Shown: in pieces, positions 9,560 to 18,331 of the stretch
How the letters are laid out: each line of letters opens with the position of its first letter
How positions within the stretch are numbered: the stretch's first letter is position 1
Assembly (NCBI GenBank): GCA_963746315.1
Contig: CAVVAR010000012.1
Location: 558,001-622,000 of the forward strand
Reading direction: 5' to 3'
DNA length: 64,000 nt
Source of the DNA: Ga0077555 sp963746315
GTDB taxonomy: Bacteria > Pseudomonadota > Alphaproteobacteria > Rhizobiales > Hyphomicrobiaceae
The notes under the pieces: generated by a model
What the model was told of the DNA's origin: nothing
What the model saw: only the letters and a program-made list of their open reading frames with translations
Database searches by the model: none
Translations under genes and position numbers: made by a program

Positions 9560-11202
9560 CCGAGAGCCCGTCAAGCGAGACACTGATCTGGGTGCGTGAC
9601 CTCTCGGTCGATTTCCAGTCGGGGCGCACGTCCTCGACGCGAGCCGTCAATCGCATCTCGTTCACGATCGGCAAGGGCGAGACGGTGGCGCTCGTCGGCG
9701 AGTCGGGATCGGGAAAATCCGTTTCCGCCCTTTCCATCATGCAGCTGCTTCCCTATCCCTCCGCCTCGCATCCGACCGGCGAGATTTTTTTCGAGGGGCG
9801 CGACCTCCTCAAGTTGCGCGAAGGCGCCATGCGCGAGATCCGGGGTGCGCGCATCTCGATGATCTTTCAAGAGCCGATGACGTCCCTCAATCCGCTCCAC
9901 ACCATCGAGAAGCAGGTGGGCGAGGTGCTGCGCGAGCATCGCGGCATGGGTCGGGAGGAGGCGAGAGAGCGCACGCTTGCGCTCCTACGCCGCGTTGGCA
10001 TCCAGAATCCGGCCGAGCGTCTCGATGCTTACCCACATCAGCTTTCCGGCGGTCAGCGTCAGCGCGTCATGATCGCGATGGCGCTCGCCAACGAGCCGGA
10101 TCTGCTCATCGCCGACGAGCCTACCACCGCGCTCGACGTTACGATCCAGGCCCAGATCCTGGCCCTGCTGAAGGAGCTCCAGAGCGAGCTCGGCATGGCC
10201 ATGCTCCTGATCACCCACGACCTAGGCATCGTCCGCAAGATGGCGCAGCGCGTCTACGTCATGCGCCAGGGACGCATCGTCGAGGAGGCGCCGGTCGAGC
10301 AGATCTTCACCGCACCGCAGCACTCCTACACCCAGCATTTGCTCGCCGCCGAGCCCAAGGGCGACCCGCCGGCCGAGAACCCGAACGGTCCGGTGGTCGT
10401 CGAGACCGATGCCCTGAAGGTGTGGTTTCCCATTAAGCGCGGCCTGTTGCGCCATACGGTCGGTCACATCAAGGCGGTCGACGGGGTCACGCTCATGTTG
10501 CGCGCCGGCGAGACGCTGGGCGTCGTCGGGGAATCCGGCTCTGGCAAGACCACGCTCGGCCTCGCCATTCTGCGCCTCGTCTCGTCCGAGGGCCCGATCG
10601 TCTATCTGGGAAACCGCATCGACGGTCTCGATTCTCGCGCCATGCGCCCGCTGCGCAAGGAGATGCAGATCGTCTTTCAGGACCCGTATGGCTCGCTTTC
10701 ACCGCGCCTGTCGGTAAGCCAGATCATCGAGGAGGGACTGATCATCCAGGACCGCAGCCTTGATGCCGACGCGCGCCGCGCCCGTGTCGCCAAGGCTCTG
10801 GAGGAGGTCGGCCTCGATCCCGCGACGCAGGATCGCTACCCGCACGAGTTCTCCGGCGGCCAGCGCCAACGCATCGCCATCGCTCGCGCTATGGTCCTCG
10901 GTCCGAAGTTCGTGATGCTCGACGAGCCGACCAGCGCCCTCGACATGAGCGTCCAGGCACAGATCGTCGACCTGCTGCGCGACCTACAGACGCGGCACGA
11001 CCTCGCCTACCTCTTCATCAGCCACGACTTGCGCGTCGTGCGTGCGCTGTCCAACCACGTCATCGTCATGAAGGACGGCAAGGTGGTGGAAGAAGGCCCA
11101 TCGCGCGAGGTTTTCCATCGGCCGCGCGAAGACTATACGAAGGCCCTGTTGGCCGCCGCCTTGAACCTCGAGGTCACCCATCGCGGCGCAACGGCGGCGT
11201 GA
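9556..11202 (+). CDS. yejF: Peptide ABC transporter ATP-binding protein YejF (fused double ATPase)
   Basis: Cytoplasmic motor of the Yej importer. Two complete ABC cassettes in one 548-residue chain: Walker A GESGSGKSV near residue 52 and GESGSGKTT near residue 325; signature LSGGQRQR and FSGGQRQR; Walker B LLIADEPTTALD and FVMLDEPTSALD. Oligopeptide-transporter C-terminal extensions (QHSYTQHLL, REDYTKALL) are also present. The fused form is characteristic of YejF rather than separate DppD/DppF. Last gene of the operon. Confidence 0.95.
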   Translation: MTESPSSETLIWVRDLSVDFQSGRTSSTRAVNRISFTIGKGETVALVGESGSGKSVSALSIMQLLPYPSASHPTGEIFFEGRDLLKLREGAMREIRGARISMIFQEPMTSLNPLHTIEKQVGEVLREHRGMGREEARERTLALLRRVGIQNPAERLDAYPHQLSGGQRQRVMIAMALANEPDLLIADEPTTALDVTIQAQILALLKELQSELGMAMLLITHDLGIVRKMAQRVYVMRQGRIVEEAPVEQIFTAPQHSYTQHLLAAEPKGDPPAENPNGPVVVETDALKVWFPIKRGLLRHTVGHIKAVDGVTLMLRAGETLGVVGESGSGKTTLGLAILRLVSSEGPIVYLGNRIDGLDSRAMRPLRKEMQIVFQDPYGSLSPRLSVSQIIEEGLIIQDRSLDADARRARVAKALEEVGLDPATQDRYPHEFSGGQRQRIAIARAMVLGPKFVMLDEPTSALDMSVQAQIVDLLRDLQTRHDLAYLFISHDLRVVRALSNHVIVMKDGKVVEEGPSREVFHRPREDYTKALLAAALNLEVTHRGATAA

Positions 11203-11269
11203 GCGGAGTTCCCTCGCCCCATTGGCCTCCCGTTCAGTGGCGGGAGGGCCGAGCTTAGTTGGAGTTCCC

Positions 11270-12227
11270 ATGTCCCTTCTCCTCATCGTCAACGGGTCCG
11301 GCGAGAACTGGGGCCCCGAGCCGTGGCTCCGCCGCTTCCGCGAACGGTTGCCGGGTCGGCGGATCGAGATCGCGAGCGACCAGGAGCCAGCCAAGGAGGG
11401 CTTCCGCTACGCGGCCGTCTGGAAGCCTGCGCCGGGCTATCTCGCCGGCTGCAAGGGGCTCGAGGTGATCTTCAATCTCGGTGCCGGCGTCGACGCTCTC
11501 TTGAAAGACGCGACGCTGCCGGCTCTTCCCTTGGTTCGCGTCGTCAACGAGGACCTGACCAAGCGCATGACGGAGTACGTCGTGCTGCATTGCCTGATGC
11601 ATCACCGGCGCCAGCGCATGCTCGACGAGGCGCAGACCCGCGCCGAGTGGGCGGCGAAGGATCAGTGGGCCGCGTCCGCCGTCAGGGTCGGCATTCTCGG
11701 TTTGGGTGAGTTGGGCCAGGACGCAGCCGAGGTTCTCGTCCGCATCGGCTTCGACGTCGCCGGCTGGAGTTCGGACTCGCAAGACCGTGGCCGGGGTCAT
11801 ATCGTTCGCGGGCGAGGCCGAGCTGGCGCCTTTCCTGGCCAGAACCGACATCCTCGTCGCTTTGGTACCCCTGACGCCCGATACCGAGGGCATCCTGAAC
11901 CGCAAGCTGTTCGCTGCCCTGGCTCGCGATGGTCGCCTCGGTGCGCCCGTCCTGATCAACGCCGGGCGCGGCGGCTTGCAGAACGAGGCCGACATCCTCG
12001 TCTGCCTCGACGACGGCACCCTCGGCGCCGCGACGCTCGACGTGTTCCACGCCGAGCCTCTGCCGCCCGACAGCCCGTTCTGGCGACATCCAAAGGTCAC
12101 GGTTACGCCGCACAATGCGGCCGACAGCGATGCCGAGGCGATCTCGGACTACATCGTGGCTCAGATCCGCGACTTCGAAGCCGGCAAGCCGCTGCAGAAC
12201 GTCGTCGATCGTGAACGCGGCTACTGA
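11270..12227 (+). CDS. ghrA: Glyoxylate/hydroxypyruvate reductase A-like D-2-hydroxyacid dehydrogenase, frameshifted
   Basis: NAD(P)H-dependent reduction of 2-oxoacids such as glyoxylate. The N-terminal half (from MSLLLIVNGSGENWGPEPW) runs to the nucleotide-binding loop VGILGLGELGQDAAEVL. At about 11770, in GGAGTTCGG, the frame slips by one base; the rest continues as RTRKTVAGVISFAGEAEL to the C-terminus at 12227. The second part carries NAGRGG, FHAEPLPPDSPFW and the catalytic-His motif TPHNAA. Joined length is about 318 residues, as expected for GhrA. A surplus T explains the break, so a sequence error is more likely than decay. Convergence with other reductase families makes the substrate uncertain. 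Confidence 0.8.
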
Positions 12228-12264
12228 CCCCAGAGCACCCAGGTCGGCAACGAGGAGACGTTTT

Positions 12265-12900
12265 ATGAGTGCATCTTCCCCGGCACGCCTGAGGCTCCAT
12301 CACGCCGCACCGAGCCGGTCGTCGACGGTCCTCTGGATGCTCGAGGAGTTGGGCGAGCCCTACGAGCTGCACGTCCTCGACCTCAAGAAGGGCGAGCAGC
12401 GCCAGGACGCCTATCTCGCCGTCAACCCGATGGGCAAGGTGCCGGCGCTCGAGCACGACGGCGTCTTGATCACCGAGGTCGGCGCCATCTGCCTCTATCT
12501 GGCCGACGCATACCCTGAGGCCGGTCTCGCGCCGGCCATCGACGATCCTCTGCGCGGCCCCTACCTGCGTTGGATGTTCTTCCAGGGCAATTGCCTCGAG
12601 CCGGCACTGATCGACAAGGCGCTCGGACGCGAGCCCGGCCAGCCGTCGATGATGCCGTATGGCGATCTCGGTACGACGGTCGACACGGTGGCGGGGCTCG
12701 TTGCCAAGGGGCCGTGGGCGCTGGGCGACCGTTTCACAGCGCTCGACGTCTATCTCGGCTCGGCGATCCGTTGGACGATGCAATTCGGCCTCTTGCCGTC
12801 GCGGCCGGAGTTCACGAGCTATGTGGCTCGCCTCGCGGAGAGGCCCGCACTGCAGCGTGCCATGGCGAAGGACAAGGACATCCAGAACCGCCAGTCCTGA
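12265..12900 (+). CDS. Glutathione S-transferase family protein
   Basis: Cytosolic GST of about 211 residues. The N-terminal thioredoxin-like domain has RLHHAAPSRSSTVLWMLEEL (catalytic Ser/Tyr region) and the glutathione-binding NPMGKVPALEHDG and ITEVGAICLYLAD. A helical C-terminal domain follows with GDRFTALDVYLG. Probable role is detoxification by glutathione conjugation or reduction of electrophiles; the substrate is unknown. ATG 12265 is preceded by AGGAG. It starts 37 bp after the hydroxyacid reductase and is followed 24 bp later by a small secreted protein, suggesting one transcript. Confidence 0.9.
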   Translation: MSASSPARLRLHHAAPSRSSTVLWMLEELGEPYELHVLDLKKGEQRQDAYLAVNPMGKVPALEHDGVLITEVGAICLYLADAYPEAGLAPAIDDPLRGPYLRWMFFQGNCLEPALIDKALGREPGQPSMMPYGDLGTTVDTVAGLVAKGPWALGDRFTALDVYLGSAIRWTMQFGLLPSRPEFTSYVARLAERPALQRAMAKDKDIQNRQS

Positions 12901-12924
12901 TGTTTCCGAAGCAGAGTGACTGAG

Positions 12925-13263
12925 ATGCGGTTTCGCTTGGCGATGCGTGCGCGCTGGACTTTCATGGCGGCGCTTTTCGCGGCTGTGGTCGCAGGTCTGT
13001 CGCCTTTGCGTGCCCAGCAACTCCCGGTTCCCGACTTGTCGGCCGCCGAACACGGACAATCGGCTGCTGACGGAACCCTGGCCGGCTCGGTTGCTCGCGA
13101 TCCGTCGTGCAGCGAGCGGACGAACGGCTGCGCGGTCTGCGTCCGTCGCCATGCGGGAGAGATGTCGTGCTCGCTTCCCGGCATTGCGTGCCAGCCTGAA
13201 AGCTGGCGTTGCGCGCAGGTTGGTGTCCAAAAAGAGACTGGCAAGACCGGCGGCAGCCGCTGA
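12925..13263 (+). CDS. Small cysteine-rich secreted protein of unknown function
   Basis: About 112 residues. The N-terminus is a basic, then hydrophobic signal peptide (RARWTFMAALFAAVVAGLS) ending near LRAQQ. The mature part carries six cysteines in a compact block (residues about 52-96), with C-x6-C-x2-C spacing around NGCAVCVRR and later SCSLPGIACQPESWRC. Even cysteine number suggests disulfides in the periplasm. The C-terminus is basic. Position between a GST gene and a GNAT gene with short spacing supports expression. I recognise no characterised family; the Cys block resembles conserved hypothetical proteins of Hyphomicrobiales. Confidence 0.6.
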   Translation: MRFRLAMRARWTFMAALFAAVVAGLSPLRAQQLPVPDLSAAEHGQSAADGTLAGSVARDPSCSERTNGCAVCVRRHAGEMSCSLPGIACQPESWRCAQVGVQKETGKTGGSR

Positions 13264-13286
13264 GGCCACCACGATCGAGGCTCACC

Positions 13287-13796
13287 ATGGTCATGCCCGA
13301 TACTGCGATCCGGCCGGCGACTTTGGATGACACCGATGCGGTGGGCGAGGTTCTTTCGCGCAGCTATCCGGCGCTGCTTGCCCCGCACTACGATGCCGAT
13401 CTTCTCAGTCAGGCATTGCCACTTTTGACACGCGCAAATCCGCGCCTGATTGCATCCGGCACCTACTACGTCGCCGCGGAGGAAGGCGGTCGCCTTCTCG
13501 GCTGCGGCGGCTGGACGAGGGAGAGACCCGGCACCGGCGAGATTGTCGCGGGCCTCGGTCATCTCCGCCATTTCGCGGTGGAGGCTGCTTTCGCGGGCCT
13601 TGGCATAGGCAAGCGACTGCTCGCTCATTCGTTGGCCGAGGCGAGAGCGCAGGGCATCGGAGCCGTCGAGTGCTACGCCACCCTCGGAGCCGAGCCCTTT
13701 TATCGTAGCGCCGGCTTCGTCACGGTAAAGCCCATCGACGTCGCCATGGGTCCGTTGTCATTCCCGTCACTCCTTATGACGCGCGAACTGTCGTGA
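13287..13796 (+). CDS. GNAT family N-acetyltransferase
   Basis: About 169 residues. GNAT motif D/A is visible as LRHFAVEAAFAGLGIGKRLL, where the Gly-x-Gly-x-Gly loop binds acetyl-CoA pyrophosphate. Motif B is represented by VECYATLGAEPFYRSAGF. Acceptor substrate cannot be predicted. The open frame extends further upstream into the preceding gene, but ATG 13287 fits the domain start. It lies 23 bp after the small secreted protein and converges with the VOC gene. Confidence 0.9.
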   Translation: MVMPDTAIRPATLDDTDAVGEVLSRSYPALLAPHYDADLLSQALPLLTRANPRLIASGTYYVAAEEGGRLLGCGGWTRERPGTGEIVAGLGHLRHFAVEAAFAGLGIGKRLLAHSLAEARAQGIGAVECYATLGAEPFYRSAGFVTVKPIDVAMGPLSFPSLLMTRELS

Positions 13797-13824
13797 GGCG
13801 TGATGCGGACATGAACGTCCAACC

Positions 13825-14382
13825 TCAGCTGGCCGAACCCCCGACACGCCGCGCCGTCAATGCCGCGATGGCGTCGGCGAGATGCGCGTCAGCGATGTTG
13901 ATGTCACCGGCCGCGACCCGGATCTTGTGCGCCTCGCGAAGCACGTCGGCGTGGGAATGGCCCCACGGCGGCTCGAACTTGTAGCAGGCGAGCTCGAGGA
14001 GCTGTCCGAGCGGATCGCGGAAGTAGAGTGAATCCATGAAGCCGCGATCGACTTCACCCGACGTACCGAACCCTGCCGCCGTCAGCCGGTCGGCAGCCTG
14101 CGTGTAAGCTGCCCGCGAGACGATGAAGGCGAGGTGATGGAGCGTGCCGATGCCATTCGGGTTCGGACGGGCATCCGGCCGACGGTCCTCGCTGGTGAAA
14201 ATCGTGATGAGCCGGCCGTCGCCGGGGTCGAAATACAGGTGGTTCACCGAGTGATCGTCCAGGTTTGGCTGCTCGAAGACCAGCGGCATGCCCAGCATCC
14301 CTTCCCAGAAATCGATCGAGGTCTGGCGGTTGGCGCCGTTGAGGGTGATGTGGTGGACACCCTGCGTCTGTATGACAGTCAT
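13825..14382 (-). CDS. VOC (glyoxalase/ring-cleavage dioxygenase) superfamily protein
   Basis: About 185 residues. Begins MTVIQTQGVHHITLNG, the first beta-alpha-beta-beta-beta module with the metal-binding His. A second module contains LHHLAFIV and ends with the metal-ligand Glu in LGQLLELACY. This resembles ring-cleaving dioxygenase or lactoylglutathione-lyase-like proteins; substrate unknown. The start at 14382 is chosen because the VOC fold begins there; upstream in-frame codons lack similarity. Convergent with the GNAT gene and divergent from trxB. Confidence 0.8.
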   Translation of the reverse strand: MTVIQTQGVHHITLNGANRQTSIDFWEGMLGMPLVFEQPNLDDHSVNHLYFDPGDGRLITIFTSEDRRPDARPNPNGIGTLHHLAFIVSRAAYTQAADRLTAAGFGTSGEVDRGFMDSLYFRDPLGQLLELACYKFEPPWGHSHADVLREAHKIRVAAGDINIADAHLADAIAALTARRVGGSAS

Positions 14383-14583
14383 GGTCAATCTCCGGTCTTG
14401 GCGGCCCAGTTCGAGGTTGAGGTTGATCGCCATATGGGGGCGACCGCCACTTTTCCGAGTTTAGCGTGGGTATCCCCGGCCGCATCTGAGTGCATGGCGG
14501 GGTTGCGCTTGCCATATTGCCCTCGATCGCCAATATGCGCTGAACGCATAGCTAGGCCAACAATGGCTGCAAGAGGCTTCGAG

Positions 14584-15549
14584 ATGACGACCGCGAGACA
14601 TGTCCACGTCCTGATCCTGGGTTCCGGGCCGGCTGGCTACACGGCAGCCATCTATGCCGCACGTGCCATGCTCAAGCCTCTGATGCTGCAGGGTATTCAG
14701 CCGGGCGGCCAGCTCACGATCACGACTGATGTCGAGAATTATCCGGGCTTCGCCAAGGTCATCCAGGGCCCCTGGCTGATGGATGAGATGAAGGCGCAAG
14801 CCGAGCACGTCGGCACCGAGATCGTGATGGATCACGTCACCAAGGTCGACCTCGGCCAGCGCCCGTTCCGTCTCGAGTGCGATTCCGGCGACGTCTACAC
14901 CTGTGACGCGCTGATCGTCTGTACGGGCGCCCAGGCCCGCTGGCTTGGGTTGCCGAGCGAGGAGCACTTCAAGGGGCACGGCGTCTCGGCGTGTGCAACC
15001 TGTGACGGCTTCTTCTATCGCGGCAAGGAGGTCATCGTCGTCGGTGGCGGCAATACCGCCGTCGAGGAGGCGATCTTCCTCACGAACTTCGCCGCGAAGG
15101 TGATCGTCGTGCACCGGCGCGACAGCTTCCGTGCCGAGCGCATCATGCAGGATCGTCTGTTCAAGAATCCCAAGATCGAGGTGGTCTGGGACAGCGCAAT
15201 CGACGAGGTGCTGGGCTCGGCTGACCCGAAGTCGGTGACCGGCGTTCGGCTCAAGAACGTCAAGTCCGGTGCCGTGACCGAGCGTCGGATAGACGGCGTC
15301 TTCATCGCCATCGGTCATGCGCCGGCGACCGAGCTCTTCAAGGGTCAGCTCGAAATGAAGCCGTCCGGATACCTGGTCACGAAGCCCGATTCGACGGCCA
15401 CGTCCGTGCCGGGCGTGTTCGCGGCCGGCGACGTCAAGGACGATACGTTCCGCCAGGCGGTCACTGCGGCCGGTATGGGCTGCATGGCGGCTCTCGAGTC
15501 CGAGAAGTACCTGGCCGGGCATCACGCGGCGGCTCAGGCCGCCGAATAG
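14584..15549 (+). CDS. trxB: Thioredoxin reductase
   Basis: FAD- and NADPH-dependent reduction of thioredoxin in the cytoplasm. About 321 residues: FAD loop LGSGPAGYTAAIYAAR near residue 12, redox-active disulfide CATC at 137-140, NADPH-binding VGGGNTAVEEA near 153, and C-terminal FAD motif GVFAAGDVKDDTFRQAVTAAG. ATG 14584 puts the FAD motif at the usual position; ATG 14563 would add seven residues. The LysR gene follows 50 bp later, an order widely conserved in Hyphomicrobiales. Confidence 0.95.
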   Translation: MTTARHVHVLILGSGPAGYTAAIYAARAMLKPLMLQGIQPGGQLTITTDVENYPGFAKVIQGPWLMDEMKAQAEHVGTEIVMDHVTKVDLGQRPFRLECDSGDVYTCDALIVCTGAQARWLGLPSEEHFKGHGVSACATCDGFFYRGKEVIVVGGGNTAVEEAIFLTNFAAKVIVVHRRDSFRAERIMQDRLFKNPKIEVVWDSAIDEVLGSADPKSVTGVRLKNVKSGAVTERRIDGVFIAIGHAPATELFKGQLEMKPSGYLVTKPDSTATSVPGVFAAGDVKDDTFRQAVTAAGMGCMAALESEKYLAGHHAAAQAAE

Positions 15550-15599
15550 CGAGAGCGAGTGTTGAGAGGCCGACAGGGCAACTCCAGCCGGGCGGTGTG

Positions 15600-16490
15600 A
15601 TGGACTGGGACAAGCTTCGCATCTTCCACGCCGCCGCTGAGGCCGGCAGCTTCACGCACGCCGGCGAAAGCCTGCGCATGAGTCAGTCGGCAGTCAGCCG
15701 TCAGGTCTCGTCGCTGGAGAAGGACCTGGGCATTCCGCTGTTTCATCGCCATGCACGAGGACTTGTCCTGACCGAGCAGGGTGAGATCCTGTATCGTACG
15801 GCGAGCGACGTGCTGAACCGGTTGCAGACCGCCGAGACGCTGCTGTCGGACTCGACCACCAAGCCCGCTGGCGACCTGCGCATCACCTCGTCGGTGAGTC
15901 TTGGCGCCGTATGGGTGACGCAGCGCATTCGCGAGTTCATCGACGTCTATCCGGATATACGTCTCGAGCTCATCCTCAACGACGAGCCCGTCGATCTGTC
16001 GATGCGCGTCGCCGACGTGGCCATCTGGGCACGCGAGCCGTTGCAGAGCGACCTGATACGTCGTCCACTGTTTTCGATGCAGGTCCACGCCTACGCGTCG
16101 GCGACTTACATCCGCCGCTTCGGGGCGCCACAAACCATCGCCGACCTGGATCAGCACCGCCTGGTGTCGTTCATGGGCAATCCGCCGGCACACCTCGCCA
16201 GCATCAACAAGCTCGAGACACTCGGACGCGAGGGTCGTGAACCGCGCTTGCCAGTATTCCGGGCATCGACGGTCCTCGCCTGCAAGTATGCCGTCCGATC
16301 AGGCATCGGCGTCGGCCTGATCCCCGACTACCTCGTCGAGGAGGAAAAGGATCTGGTGCCCGTGCTCCGCGAGATCGAGATCACTCGTCTGCCGGTCTAT
16401 TTCGTTTATCCGGAAGAGCTTAAGTCCGCCAAGAAAGTCCAGGTGTTCAGGGACTTCGTCGTAGCCAAGGCACGGCAATGGAAATTCTGA
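15600..16490 (+). CDS. LysR-family transcriptional regulator adjacent to trxB
   Basis: About 296 residues. N-terminal winged helix-turn-helix starts MDWDKLRIFHAAAEAGSFTH and includes the recognition helix SQSAVSRQVSSLEKDLG. The C-terminal LysR substrate-binding domain covers about residues 90-290. A GTG codon directly precedes the ATG, so either may be used. Close coupling to trxB and no divergent partner suggest that it may respond to redox or sulfur state, which is inference. An intrinsic terminator lies about 170 bp downstream. Confidence 0.92.
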   Translation: MDWDKLRIFHAAAEAGSFTHAGESLRMSQSAVSRQVSSLEKDLGIPLFHRHARGLVLTEQGEILYRTASDVLNRLQTAETLLSDSTTKPAGDLRITSSVSLGAVWVTQRIREFIDVYPDIRLELILNDEPVDLSMRVADVAIWAREPLQSDLIRRPLFSMQVHAYASATYIRRFGAPQTIADLDQHRLVSFMGNPPAHLASINKLETLGREGREPRLPVFRASTVLACKYAVRSGIGVGLIPDYLVEEEKDLVPVLREIEITRLPVYFVYPEELKSAKKVQVFRDFVVAKARQWKF

Positions 16491-16510
16491 CTCGTCCAGC
16501 CATGCGAATT

Positions 16511-16694
16511 TGACATGGCTTACATGCAGCAGCCCATCTTGCTCGCGGGCCGTTGGATAAGTACGTACATATGAGCTGTGACGGACAGCTATTGAAGGTC
16601 GTACCCTCCCTTTGACGCCTTCAACCGGGCTCTTCGGAGCACGGAGAAAAGACCTCCAACCGGGCTCAGGAGACTGACGCCCGGTTTTTCTTTT
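16511..16694 (+). ncRNA. Candidate small RNA or leader ending in an intrinsic terminator
   Basis: Between the LysR gene and leuC. A -35-like TTGACA lies near 16511, with short inverted repeats (GAGCTGTGACGGACAGCT) and two copies of CAACCGGGCTC near 16622 and 16657. The segment ends in a GC-rich hairpin followed by T-rich DNA at 16659-16694. I do not recognise an Rfam family. It could be the untranslated tail of the trxB-lysR transcript, a leuC leader or a small RNA. No -10 matches the -35 well. Confidence 0.3.
16659..16694 (+). terminator. Rho-independent terminator upstream of leuC
   Basis: Perfect 7-bp stem ACCGGGC / GCCCGGT around a 13-nt loop, followed by TTTTTCTTTT. It sits 168 bp after the LysR stop codon and 120 bp before leuC, so leuC needs its own promoter downstream of it or read-through. 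Confidence 0.8.
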
Positions 16695-16814
16695 GATCGC
16701 GACGTTCAGGGCGCTTGAGCCCCCGGGCTGCACATCCTGCCTCGACGCCGGATTGCAGGCCGGGCGCGGTCGGGCTATCTAGCCTGCAACAGCCAGAAAA
16801 TTCGAGGGTTCCCC

Positions 16815-18241
16815 ATGGCCGGCAGCGCCCCCACCACGCTCTACGACAAGATTTTCGAGGACCACGTGGTCGAACGCCGCGACGATGGCACCTGCGTGCT
16901 CTACATCGACCGCCATCTGGTGCACGAGGTGACGAGCCCGCAGGCGTTCGAGGGGCTGCGCCTCGCTGGCCGCAAGGTCCGTGCAGCCCGAGCAGCACGC
17001 TCGCGGTCGTCGACCACAACATCGCCGACCACCGACCGCCGCGAGGGCATCAAGGACGAGGAGAGCCGCATCCAGGTCGAGACGCTGGCCGCCAACGTCA
17101 AGGAGTTCGGCGTCGAGTACTACGACGAGCTCGATCCGCGGCAGGGCATCGTGCACGTCATCGGCCCCGAGCAAGGCTTCACGCTGCCCGGCACGACGAT
17201 CGTGTGCGGCGACAGCCACACCTCGACGCACGGCGCCTTCGGTGCGCTCGCGCACGGCATCGGCACGTCCGAGGTCGAGCACGTGCTCGCCACCCAGACG
17301 CTGCTGCAGCGCAAAGCCAAGAACATGCGCATCACCGTCGACGGCAAGACCGAAGCCCGGCGTCGGCCCAAGGACATCGTGCTCGCCATCATCGGCAAGA
17401 TCGGCACCGCCGGCGGCACGGGCTATGTCATCGAGTACGGCGGCGAGGCGATCCGGGCCATGTCGATGGAAGGCCGGATGACCGTCTGCAACATGTCGAT
17501 CGAGGGCGGCGCGCGCGCCGGCATGGTGGCGCCGGACGACAAGACGTTCGCCTACCTGAAGGGCCGTCCGAAATCGCCCAAAGGCGCCGCGTGGGACATG
17601 CCGCGATGCGCTACTGGGAGACGTTGCGCACCGACGACGGCGCCCACTTCGACGCGACCGTGCACGCTCGACGCCGCGCAACCTGCCGCCGATCGTGACC
17701 TGGGGCACGAGCCCCGAGATGGTCGTGACCATCGACGGCACGACGCCCGATCCCGCCAAGATCGAGGACGAGGCCAAACGGGCCGCGGTCGATCCGCGCG
17801 CTCGACTACATGGGCCTGCAAGCCGAACACGAAAATGACCGACATCGAGATCGATGTGGCCTGGATCGGCTCTTGCACCAACGGCCGCATCGAGGACATG
17901 CGCGAGGTCGCCAAGATCGTCGAGGGCAAGCGCATCTCGCCGCGTCTCGCCTACGCGCCACGTCGTTCCCGGCTCCGGTCTCGTCAAGCTGCAGGCCGAG
18001 GCCGAGGGGCTGGACAAGATCATCAAGGCGGCCGGCTTCGAGTGGCGCGAGCCGGGTTGCTCGATGTGCCTCGGCATGAACCCTGACCAGCTCACGCCCG
18101 GCCAGCGCTGCGCCTCGACCTCGAACCGCAATTTCGAGGGCCGCCAGGGCTACAAGGGCCGCACTCACCTCGTCTCCCCCGCCATGGCGGCGGCAGCGGC
18201 GATCGCGGGTCGATTTCGTGGACGTGCGGACGGTCGGGTAG
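16815..18241 (+). pseudogene. leuC: 3-isopropylmalate dehydratase large subunit, with about ten single-base frame breaks
   Basis: Iron-sulfur isomerase subunit of leucine synthesis (2- to 3-isopropylmalate), working with LeuD, not seen here. All conserved blocks are present but spread over three frames: MAGSAPTTLYDKIFEDHVV, LAVVDHN, VCGDSHTSTHGAFGALAHG, ARAGMVAPDD, SCTNGRIEDMREV (cluster Cys) and EPGCSMCLGMNPDQL (two more cluster Cys), ending FVDVRTVG before TAG at 18241. Breaks occur near 16986, 16996, 17024, 17600, 17667, 17683, 17793, 17823, 17958 and 18213. Nearly all are best explained by one surplus G or C. Because the protein is otherwise perfectly conserved, I interpret this as a badly corrected sequence stretch rather than true decay. 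Confidence 0.85.
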
Positions 18242-18272
18242 AAGCCGCCGCAGGCGATAGCATTGCGCGTCC

Positions 18273-18295
18273 CCCCTCCCCTTGACAGGGAGGGG
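18273..18295. repeat. GC-rich palindrome after leuC
   Basis: Perfect inverted repeat CCCCTCCC and GGGAGGGG around CTTGACA. It lacks a T-tract. Such palindromes are dispersed in Hyphomicrobiales genomes; it may alternatively act as a weak transcription pause between leuC and the RibD-like gene. Confidence 0.55.
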
Positions 18296-18331
18296 AATGC
18301 CCTGCGGGCGTTGCGAGTGAGGCCATCGGCT

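Noticed and set aside
16555..16700. SRP RNA (4.5S) or 6S RNA upstream of leuC
   Set aside because: The conserved SRP Alu/S-domain loop motif and the 6S central bubble are not visible.
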